16,200 bases of DNA from the NCBI GenBank assembly GCA_036517115.1, contig DATDYB010000034.1, positions 1 through 16,200 on the forward strand, written 5' to 3'. The first letter of the stretch is position 1; each line of letters opens with the position of its first letter. The translations under genes were made by a program, and so were the position numbers. The notes beneath the pieces are model-generated. The model worked only from the letters and a program-made list of their open reading frames with translations. It was not told the DNA's origin and ran no database searches. The stretch is from DATDYB01 sp036517115. Lineage in GTDB: Bacteria; Patescibacteriota; Minisyncoccia; Phycocordibacterales; PALSA-1337. Shown in pieces: positions 1 through 4,941 of this stretch.

Positions 1-24
1 CAATACAAATCAACGATATGATGG

Positions 25-134
25 GAATACAAAAAGAGCATGGTACGTTTGGGTTAGCTTGATACCTACCCATTGTACCGTGCTCTTTTGTCTCACGTAT
101 CCACTGGTTGAGCGGAAATGGAGTTTTTGTATTC
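25..134. repeat. Nested inverted repeats at the left edge
   Basis: Three nested pairings are visible. GAATACAAAAA at 25-35 matches TTTTTGTATTC at 124-134. A 15-nt arm at 32-46 matches 75-89 with one T/G position, which would be a wobble pair in RNA. TGGGT at 50-54 matches ACCCA at 68-72 inside the loop. The inner hairpin ends in CTCTTTTG, so it could be a rather poor terminator for a gene left of the window. It could equally be a small palindromic element or a structured RNA. I see no convincing gene in 1-190; a short open frame from the edge stops near position 60. Confidence 0.55.
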
Positions 135-145
135 ACGGCAACAGT

Positions 146-183
146 ATATAAAAAAGTAAAGCAGCAACGGGGTGTTGCTGCTT
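146..183 (-). terminator. Rho-independent terminator of the 105-aa membrane protein gene
   Basis: A perfect 10-bp stem (159-168 with 174-183) closes a 5-nt loop. Read on the minus strand it is followed by a T-rich tract (TTTACTTTTTTATATA). It starts 12 nt beyond the stop codon at 195-197, as expected for an intrinsic terminator. Confidence 0.8.
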
Positions 184-194
184 GAGAAGGATTT

Positions 195-512
195 TCACGT
201 GGTGATCCTTCGGTACACCGCTTGGATTCCTTGGCAGAGAAGGGGCCAGAACCATCGTAGGAAGGCCGTCACTCCTCGATAACAGATGCCCAGGAACCAT
301 GTTATAAACTGCCCGATACAGCGCAATGCATATTTGAGTGCTCGGGCACCGTAACGGAGAAGTTGCTTCGCCGTTTTGATAAGTATCTTGTTGACGGGTT
401 TTGGTCCTTTTCCGACAAGGAACGAAAACCCATACAACATGATAATGATAACGAGCGAGTACGAAAAGAGCTGGCTCGCAAGTGAGTATATCCACGATTC
501 AATAGTATTCAT
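195..512 (-). CDS. Small hypothetical membrane protein (105 aa)
   Basis: This gene was not recognised. Residues about 8-35 are strongly hydrophobic and probably form one transmembrane helix. A second amphipathic or hydrophobic stretch at about 66-95 carries several Trp and Phe residues and is flanked by Arg and Lys. A basic segment (about 35-60) lies between them, so the protein is probably a small inner-membrane protein with cytoplasmic positive charge. It is accepted as real because a good extended -10 promoter lies just before the ATG and a strong terminator follows the stop. No Shine-Dalgarno site is present and the transcript is predicted to be leaderless. It is divergent from the ABC exporter. 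Two longer overlapping minus-strand frames are treated as shadows. Confidence 0.65.
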   Translation of the reverse strand: MNTIESWIYSLASQLFSYSLVIIIMLYGFSFLVGKGPKPVNKILIKTAKQLLRYGARALKYALRCIGQFITWFLGICYRGVTAFLRWFWPLLCQGIQAVYRRITT

Positions 513-521
513 CTAGTGACT

Positions 522-550
522 ATTATACCATAGTTTACTAAATAATGCAA
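522..550 (-). promoter_or_regulatory. Promoter of the 105-aa gene (leaderless type)
   Basis: Read on the minus strand: TTGCAT, a 17-nt spacer ending in TGG (extended -10), then a perfect TATAAT at 522-527. Only 9 nt separate TATAAT from the ATG at 512. The transcript would therefore begin 2-3 nt before the start codon. Confidence 0.7.
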
Positions 551-568
551 GTTTTGTGATTCATATCA

Positions 569-585
569 TAGAGGCATGGCCTCTA
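569..585. promoter_or_regulatory. Perfect dyad between divergent promoters
   Basis: TAGAGGC at 569-575 and GCCTCTA at 579-585 form a perfect 7-bp inverted repeat around ATG. It lies between the minus-strand promoter (522-550) and the plus-strand promoter (597-625). It could be an operator for one or both genes, but no regulator gene is adjacent. Confidence 0.35.
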
Positions 586-596
586 GTATAGCGAGG

Positions 597-625
597 TTGA
601 CAAAACGATAATTGAAGAGTAATAT
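597..625 (+). promoter_or_regulatory. Promoter of the leader ORF / ABC exporter operon
   Basis: A perfect TTGACA at 597-602, a 17-nt spacer and TAATAT at 620-625. Seven nt follow before an ATG at 633, so the predicted transcript starts at or next to that ATG. The ABC exporter ATG lies 218 nt beyond the -10, which leaves a long leader. Confidence 0.75.
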
Positions 626-632
626 TATCTTC

Positions 633-746
633 ATGGTAACAACCACACAACTAAATATCCGAATCAAAACACCACCACCTGCGGTGTTCGGACTTTCACG
701 TGCACGAATCTCTCGTGTAGAAAGGCAATATATTATGAGCATTTAA
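633..746 (+). CDS. Predicted 37-aa leader peptide of the ABC exporter operon
   Basis: An ATG sits 7 nt after the -10 box of a near-consensus promoter and opens a 37-codon frame ending in TAA at 744-746. The product begins MVTTTQLNIR, contains PPP followed by AVFG and an arginine-rich SRARISRVER segment, and ends QYIMSI. It has no similarity I recognise. Its second half overlaps two RNA hairpins (658-692 and 694-723), and it stops 21 nt before a strong terminator that precedes the exporter ATG. A translated short ORF upstream of a terminator and a drug-exporter-like gene is the arrangement of ribosome-mediated attenuation, as known for BmrB ahead of BmrCD in Bacillus. The peptide role is inference. 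The region could instead act only as structured RNA. Confidence 0.5.
   Translation: MVTTTQLNIRIKTPPPAVFGLSRARISRVERQYIMSI
658..723 (+). promoter_or_regulatory. Two RNA stem-loops inside the leader ORF
   Basis: Hairpin A: TCCG 658-661 pairs with CGGA 689-692, and AACACC 668-673 with GGTGTT 683-688, with a 6-nt bulge on the 5' side. Hairpin B: CACGA 703-707 pairs with TCGTG 713-717 around ATCTC, extended by TTTC 694-697 with GAAA 720-723. Both would be opened by a ribosome translating the 633-746 frame. I found no strong antiterminator complementary to the terminator's 5' arm. Confidence 0.5.
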
Positions 747-767
747 ATTCACATCAATTTGAATCTT

Positions 768-805
768 CAAAATATCTTGTCTTCGGACAAGATATTTTGT
801 TTTTT
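768..805 (+). terminator. Strong intrinsic terminator / attenuator before the ABC exporter
   Basis: A perfect 14-bp stem (768-781 with 786-799) is capped by TTCG, the very stable UUCG tetraloop, and followed immediately by six T residues (800-805). It lies 21 nt after the leader-ORF stop and 38 nt before the exporter ATG. No convincing second promoter lies between: CATAAT at 811-816 has no good -35. Exporter expression should therefore depend on readthrough. Confidence 0.85.
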
Positions 806-843
806 GACAACATAATAGTCGGTTAACCAAAGAAAGGATAAGT

Positions 844-2736
844 ATGGATATGGATATTGAAGATAAGATCCCAGTTCCCAATAGTATTCGGGATTACCTC
901 CGCGGTATGGGAAAATCACTCGGGGTATTGAAATGGATCTGGAAAGAGACGACCACTCCGCGAATTCGGAAATACGGCTACCAGTTGCTTCTGACAACAT
1001 CATTGTTGTCGATCATGGGCATCCTTACGCCAGGCGTGATTCAGTTCTTCTTCGATGCGTACCAATATTTGGATGAAACGATATTAGAGAGCGCCGCAAA
1101 AGTTGGAGTGGTGTTCGCGATCGTCATATGTTATCTGGGATGCAAATACGGACGAGCTCTGGAAGGGTTCGTCGGAGAGCATCCCGGCAGGATCGACGAG
1201 CGGATCACAGAATTGTTTAGGGAAAAGTCCCTTGGACAGCATTCGAGTGAAAGCTCATATCTTTCAGCAGGTAATGTCGAAAAAGTTCGCGCCAAAATAT
1301 TGGCGGTGCTCTCCATCCTCGTCTTCGAGGCGTCTCCAGTTGTGCTCTCGCTTATAGCGTCGTACGTACTGTTGTGGCTCGTGAGCGCTAGGGCGACCCT
1401 CATCATGACGGGAGTGATCCTGTTCTATCTTGGCATGTCGCTCTACCTCAACAAGAAGGTACTTGAAACGTGCGGTCCGATCGATATCGAAGCACGCAAA
1501 AGAAACAGGTACCTCTTCGCCGTCTGGGACAACATTGCCTGGGTGCTCTTGAATAATCGCGCAGATCATGAGATCGACCACACAAAAAAGTGGTACGCAG
1601 ATATCGTGAAAAAAGATAAAGCATTCTGGGTGTGGTACGGCGATCGGGCAACAGGACGTCACATGGTGGCGCGCCTCTGCTTTCTCGGCATCATGGCCTA
1701 CGGGGTGCACAAAGCAATCCGAGGAGAGGCGACAACGATGAGTACGCTCTACATGACCGCTTCATGGTGCGGATACATCGTCGATAACCTGTGGCAAATT
1801 GGTCACGCTGAACGCACGATCAACTACCACATCCCCTCCATCATGGCGATGATCGAGACACTTTCGATCAAGCCTGCGATCACGGTGCGGGAACATCCGG
1901 TGAGGTGCGAGGGAGTGCCGCTTTCAGTGCGCTTCGAGAACGTTTCATTTGAATATGACGACTCAGAGATCAAAGCACGAGAAAATGTATCCGCGAATGG
2001 TGGAGCAAAAAACGGTGTGCTTCGGAATGTCAGCTTCGAGATCTTACCTGGCGAAAAAGTAGCCTTGATTGGCCGGTCCGGTGCGGGCAAATCGACTATC
2101 ATGAACCTGCTCTTACGGGCCAATGACCCTAAGAAGGGGAAGATCCTGGTGAACAATACCGACCTTCGAGATCTTGATCTTTGGTGGTGGTATCGGACGA
2201 TAGGGTATATTCCCCAACGCCCTGTCATTTTTGACGGCACGATCAGAGATAATCTTCTTTATGGTCTGGATTCGGAAGCGGCAGAGCGGGTGACCGCACC
2301 GTCGCTGAGCGAATTCGCTGGGAAGATGAGAGTGAACTTCGAAGGCAGATTGACTCATGGTTTCGAGACGATGGTGGGCCGGAATGGCATCAAGCTCTCG
2401 GGAGGAGAAAGTCAACGCATGATCATTGCCGCCGCGGTAATCAAAAAACCTCGGTTCATGATCATTGACGAACCAACCTCCAGTCTCGACTCACTTACGG
2501 AAGATGAGGTACAAGTAGGACTCGAAGAAGCGCTTGGTGAAGGAGTTGGTGCGCTCATTATCGCGCATCGACTATCTACGATTCGTAAATGCAACAAGTT
2601 CGTTGTTTTGCGACAGGCGGCACTCCTTCGAAATGGAGATTCACAGGTGGAAGCGGTAAGTTCTTCGTTTGAGGAACTCTACGATGTTTCCGAAACCTTT
2701 CGGAAGATGGCGGAAAAACAACACCTTAAAATGTAG
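844..2736 (+). CDS. ABC exporter, fused membrane and ATPase domains (630 aa)
   Basis: This is an ATP-driven exporter half-transporter with the membrane domain N-terminal and the ATPase C-terminal, presumably acting as a dimer in the cytoplasmic membrane. Hydrophobic segments lie at about 47-72, 85-101, 150-205 and 275-320. The nucleotide-binding domain (about 375-620) is complete: Walker A GRSGAGKST at 410-418, Q-loop Gln458, signature LSGGES at 518-523, Walker B FMIIDEP at 538-544 with catalytic Glu543, D-loop SSLD, and the switch His575 in AHR. Length and order match multidrug/lipid exporters of the MsbA/BmrA type, but the substrate cannot be read from sequence. The start is fixed by AAAGGA at 833-838, 5 nt before the ATG; the MDMD repeat makes Met3 a minor alternative. 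The long leader with ORF and terminator suggests induced expression. Confidence 0.93.
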   Translation: MDMDIEDKIPVPNSIRDYLRGMGKSLGVLKWIWKETTTPRIRKYGYQLLLTTSLLSIMGILTPGVIQFFFDAYQYLDETILESAAKVGVVFAIVICYLGCKYGRALEGFVGEHPGRIDERITELFREKSLGQHSSESSYLSAGNVEKVRAKILAVLSILVFEASPVVLSLIASYVLLWLVSARATLIMTGVILFYLGMSLYLNKKVLETCGPIDIEARKRNRYLFAVWDNIAWVLLNNRADHEIDHTKKWYADIVKKDKAFWVWYGDRATGRHMVARLCFLGIMAYGVHKAIRGEATTMSTLYMTASWCGYIVDNLWQIGHAERTINYHIPSIMAMIETLSIKPAITVREHPVRCEGVPLSVRFENVSFEYDDSEIKARENVSANGGAKNGVLRNVSFEILPGEKVALIGRSGAGKSTIMNLLLRANDPKKGKILVNNTDLRDLDLWWWYRTIGYIPQRPVIFDGTIRDNLLYGLDSEAAERVTAPSLSEFAGKMRVNFEGRLTHGFETMVGRNGIKLSGGESQRMIIAAAVIKKPRFMIIDEPTSSLDSLTEDEVQVGLEEALGEGVGALIIAHRLSTIRKCNKFVVLRQAALLRNGDSQVEAVSSSFEELYDVSETFRKMAEKQHLKM

Positions 2737-2769
2737 GGTGATCAGTTCTTTTTGGTTCTTTAGTCTCAC

Positions 2770-2796
2770 AACGACGTCTAGCAGGCGTCGTTTTTT
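2770..2796 (+). terminator. Terminator of the ABC exporter
   Basis: AACGACG pairs with CGTCGTT, extended inward by a U-G pair and two further pairs, and runs into six T residues at 2791-2796. It lies 33 nt past the exporter stop and just before the next promoter. Confidence 0.8.
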
Positions 2797-2812
2797 CATT
2801 AGTAGCGTAACG

Positions 2813-2840
2813 TTGACAAATTAAAAAATAGTGATAATGT
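2813..2840 (+). promoter_or_regulatory. Promoter of the nucleotidyltransferase gene
   Basis: A perfect TTGACA lies at 2813-2818. The -10 is less clear. GATAAT at 2833-2838 gives a short 14-nt spacer, and TGATAATGT (2832-2840) can be read as an extended -10 with a 16-nt spacer. A Shine-Dalgarno AGAAAGGA follows at 2848-2855, so this transcript is leadered. Confidence 0.55.
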
Positions 2841-2861
2841 TCGTATCAGAAAGGACACTAC

Positions 2862-3653
2862 ATGCAGACAACACAAGAATATAGAGAATCAACAGAAGAA
2901 ATAACGGCGGCGGAATACAGGGCATCACCGGTTCAGATTGCACGAGCAAAGAAACGAATGTCATCAACCTTGTTTCCGCGGTGGATGCTCGACGATTCGA
3001 CGAATGTAAAGTATATGGAATTTCTCCGGGAAGCGGACGCTATGTTTCAGGCTTATCCTGACTACGTAGGGCTTGCTCCGTACGGTTCGAGGTTCAAGGG
3101 CAGCGCTCACAAGAATTCTGATTTCGATATCATACTCATTGCGGGTGATTCGAATGTGTATACACAAAATTATATTCGCGGTGAACTAGAGAAGCTTGCA
3201 ACGAAAATCAATATACGTTGCGGCACCTTGTCTCTCTACAGTGAAGAATATTTTGAGGGAAATTTCAAACTCAAATCAAATCCTCACCCCGGCACAGTGT
3301 ATTCGCATGCGGCGTGGGTGCTACTCAACCCCCACTTTCTAGGAAGACCGGAAAGGCTCTCACATCTTCGACGATTAGCGAGGGCAAAGCACGCGGAGCT
3401 TCAGGAAGTTCTACCTCGCGGGGCGGAAAACAACTTCAGAGACACTATTGGTAATGTTTTGTTTTGGGAGTTTCATCATCATGTTGAGCTCAATAAAACT
3501 GGACTGACCAAGGTCGGGAGAATAAAGCGGCCTGACAAGGGGCTCAAAAAACTATATTCTCGCGGTTTTTCGCAAGAGGATATTGAAGAAGTTATTGAAG
3601 CACGGGAAAAGCTGTGGCGGAAAGAAGCAGAGAAACTTCTGCTTGGCATCTAA
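2862..3653 (+). CDS. Nucleotidyltransferase of the Pol-beta superfamily (263 aa)
   Basis: The N-terminal half carries the NTP_transf_2 signature: Tyr74-Gly75-Ser76, a Gly at position 80, then Ser86-Asp87-Phe88-Asp89. This is the GS...SDxD pattern that binds nucleotide and two metal ions. The rest is charged and helical, with an HHH at about 207-209 and a basic end. Enzymes of this fold transfer a nucleotide to RNA, antibiotics or proteins (antibiotic resistance, toxin-antitoxin systems, CCA addition, nucleotide second messengers); the target here cannot be assigned. No HEPN or antitoxin partner is adjacent, which argues against a simple MNT-type antitoxin pair. It stands alone between a terminator and its own terminator, after the ABC exporter. 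AGAAAGGA, 6 nt before the ATG, fixes the start. Confidence 0.8.
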   Translation: MQTTQEYRESTEEITAAEYRASPVQIARAKKRMSSTLFPRWMLDDSTNVKYMEFLREADAMFQAYPDYVGLAPYGSRFKGSAHKNSDFDIILIAGDSNVYTQNYIRGELEKLATKINIRCGTLSLYSEEYFEGNFKLKSNPHPGTVYSHAAWVLLNPHFLGRPERLSHLRRLARAKHAELQEVLPRGAENNFRDTIGNVLFWEFHHHVELNKTGLTKVGRIKRPDKGLKKLYSRGFSQEDIEEVIEAREKLWRKEAEKLLLGI

Positions 3654-3665
3654 GCAACCCATACA

Positions 3666-3690
3666 TCTCGACTACGGTCGGGATTTTTTT
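3666..3690 (+). terminator. Terminator of the nucleotidyltransferase gene
   Basis: The 7-bp stem TCTCGAC/GTCGGGA, including one U-G pair, has a TACG (UNCG-class) loop. Seven T residues at 3684-3690 follow directly. It begins 13 nt after the stop. Confidence 0.85.
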
Positions 3691-3700
3691 ATATCCCCCC

Positions 3701-3729
3701 TTTTTACTTTTCACTTTTTACTTTATACT
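3701..3729 (+). promoter_or_regulatory. Promoter of the MBL-fold gene (leaderless type)
   Basis: TATACT at 3724-3729 ends exactly 7 nt before the ATG at 3737, in a T-rich tract. The -35 at the expected 17-nt spacing is TTTTTA, a poor match. The position predicts a transcript starting at or next to the ATG. Confidence 0.5.
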
Positions 3730-3736
3730 AGTGCTC

Positions 3737-4372
3737 ATGGTAATCACATATTTTGGTGGGGAATTTTTCAAGGTGCAGTTTGGGGATACTATCCTTGCGT
3801 TTAACCCTATATCCAAAGATTCAAAGCTCAAATCTTCGCGTTTTGGCGCGGACATTGCCCTCATTTCCGCTAATCATCCTGATTTTAACGGCAGTGATCT
3901 GGTTACTCATGGCGACAACAAGCCGTTTGTCATTTTCGGTCCTGGTGAATACGAAACAAAGGGAGTCTTTATTAAAGGGTTTCACTCTGAATCAAAGTAT
4001 GGTGGCGAACCGCTCATCAATGCTATCTATACTGTCTCGCTCGAAGGAATGAATCTCTGTTTTTTGGGTGCATTATCCACTAAAGATCTTTCAAACGAAA
4101 CCAACGAAGCGATTGATGAAATCGATGTACTCTTTGTGCCTATTGGAGGAGACGGTGTGCTTACCTCCGCAGAGGCATACAAGCTCGCGGTGTCGCTCGA
4201 ACCGAAACTTATTATCCCAATGCACTACGGAGAGGGCGCGGGTAAGGATGCGCTCAAAACTTTCCTCAAGGAAGCAGGGGAGACACCCGCACCGCAGGAC
4301 AAGCTGACGCTCAAGAAAAAAGATTTGGAAGGAAAGGAGGGTGATGTGGTGGTACTTGCGGCGCAAGGCTAA
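3737..4372 (+). CDS. Metallo-beta-lactamase-fold protein with eroded metal site (211 aa)
   Basis: The protein begins MVITYFGG. It has the layout of the UlaG/YtkL-like branch of the MBL fold (COG2220): an N-terminal strand pair ending in an aspartate/asparagine-Pro turn, ALISANHPDFNG at the metal-motif position, FGPGEYETKGV, FLGAL, and a C-terminal IIPMHYG. In active relatives the first motif is HxHxDH and the later one is HLGDL. Here the first reads ANHPDFNG and the second FLGAL, so most Zn ligands are missing and only the PMHYG histidine is clear. It may bind metal differently or be a non-catalytic MBL protein. A longer in-frame upstream start exists (3614), but it overlaps the preceding gene and its terminator and adds an odd hydrophobic head. 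The ATG at 3737, 7 nt after a -10 box, is preferred. Confidence 0.8.
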   Translation: MVITYFGGEFFKVQFGDTILAFNPISKDSKLKSSRFGADIALISANHPDFNGSDLVTHGDNKPFVIFGPGEYETKGVFIKGFHSESKYGGEPLINAIYTVSLEGMNLCFLGALSTKDLSNETNEAIDEIDVLFVPIGGDGVLTSAEAYKLAVSLEPKLIIPMHYGEGAGKDALKTFLKEAGETPAPQDKLTLKKKDLEGKEGDVVVLAAQG

Positions 4373-4376
4373 TCTT

Positions 4377-4395
4377 GTGGTGTACAGTACACCAC
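4377..4395. promoter_or_regulatory. Perfect 9+1+9 palindrome, possible operator
   Basis: GTGGTGTAC, a single central A, then GTACACCAC. It begins 4 nt after the MBL-gene stop and ends 9 nt before the next ATG (4405). A one-base centre and the lack of a T tract argue against a terminator. The centre contains TACAGT (4383-4388), which could act as a -10, so a bound repressor would block it. Confidence 0.45.
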
Positions 4396-4404
4396 CAATA
4401 CGTC

Positions 4405-4665
4405 ATGAAAAAAATCATTCATAACTTGCGGCAGCGGCCAGAACACCACCGCAAGAGCATCGCGGTAGCAACCTCGCTGTCCCTCACCTTTATCGTGTTC
4501 GTGATGTGGATTTCATTTTTCCGTCTGCAATATGTGCCCGACAATACCAGCGCGCCCGTCGCAGAAAATGGCCCAGTGCTTATGTTGAAGCAACAAGCCG
4601 CTTCTATCTACGACAGTATTAGCAACTTTTCCTTCAAGAATATTATATTTGGTGCTTCAGAATAA
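4405..4665 (+). CDS. Small single-helix membrane protein (86 aa)
   Basis: This protein was not recognised. It has a basic N-terminus (MKKIIHNLRQRPEHHRK), one transmembrane helix at about residues 20-42, then about 44 residues that would face outside (N-in, C-out by the positive-inside rule), ending FGASE. It lies 32 nt after the MBL-fold gene and upstream of gyrA. A start ten codons further upstream is possible but would put the palindrome at 4377-4395 inside the coding region; the MKK start looks natural. No Shine-Dalgarno site is visible, so it is either coupled to the previous gene or leaderless. Confidence 0.7.
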   Translation: MKKIIHNLRQRPEHHRKSIAVATSLSLTFIVFVMWISFFRLQYVPDNTSAPVAENGPVLMLKQQAASIYDSISNFSFKNIIFGASE

Positions 4666-4671
4666 CTAGAA

Positions 4672-4865
4672 AAGCTCTCAGGCATTCATAAAAAGTGGCC
4701 GGATAGTTTTTCTGGTGAAAAACTTCCTTGGACTCCGCGCCGGCCTCTCCCTACGGGAGCAGTACACCTTTCGCCTTCTTTAGAAAGAACGCTCAGGTCT
4801 TGCGAAAGCTCCAAGTATTCGCTTTCTCACTGCGTAGCCACTTGTTTAGAAATGCCTTCGAGCTT
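4672..4865. ncRNA. Candidate structured RNA upstream of gyrA (strand unresolved)
   Basis: The ends of this 194-nt stretch pair over long range. AAGCTC (4672-4677) pairs with GAGCTT (4860-4865) and AGGCATT (4680-4686) with AATGCCT (4851-4857). TAAA (4689-4692) pairs with TTTA (4845-4848), and AAGTGGC (4693-4699) with GCCACTT (4837-4843). This is about 24 bp, interrupted by two 2x2 loops and one bulge. Inside are an 8-bp hairpin (4705-4724), CTCCC/GGGAG (4747-4759) and GAAAGC/GCTTTC (4804-4826). No convincing ORF covers it. The overall plan, a long closing stem around an open core, recalls 6S-type RNA, but no conserved sequence of 6S, SRP, tmRNA or RNase P RNA was recognised. A plausible minus-strand promoter (CATAAT around 4890) is weak. 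A cis-acting gyrA leader is unlikely because the gyrA promoter lies downstream. Confidence 0.45.
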
Positions 4866-4898
4866 CCCTCTTTCAGGTTCAGACCTAGGATTATGAGA

Positions 4899-4927
4899 TT
4901 GAATTTGAAACGGCAAAGTGGTACAAT
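4899..4927 (+). promoter_or_regulatory. gyrA promoter
   Basis: TTGAAT at 4899-4904, a 17-nt spacer ending in TGG (extended -10), and TACAAT at 4922-4927. The predicted start site leaves only about 7 nt of 5' leader before the ATG at 4942, and no Shine-Dalgarno site is visible. Confidence 0.75.
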
Positions 4928-4941
4928 TCATGGGTTAAAAC

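Noticed and set aside
1..190. Possible tRNA or small RNA in the left-edge repeats
   Set aside because: No cloverleaf, anticodon arm or CCA end could be fitted. Only the nested inverted repeats are supported.
133..495. A 120-aa minus-strand frame overlapping the 105-aa membrane protein
   Set aside because: It runs through the terminator hairpin and lacks a promoter or Shine-Dalgarno site. The composition is not protein-like compared with the alternative frame.
1264..1710. A 148-aa minus-strand frame inside the ABC exporter
   Set aside because: It is antisense to the membrane domain of a convincing gene, with His/Cys/Arg-rich shadow composition.
4666..4941. Assignment of the gyrA upstream element to SRP RNA, tmRNA or RNase P RNA
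   Set aside because: The conserved motifs I know for these RNAs were looked for on both strands and not found, so only a generic structured-RNA call is made.
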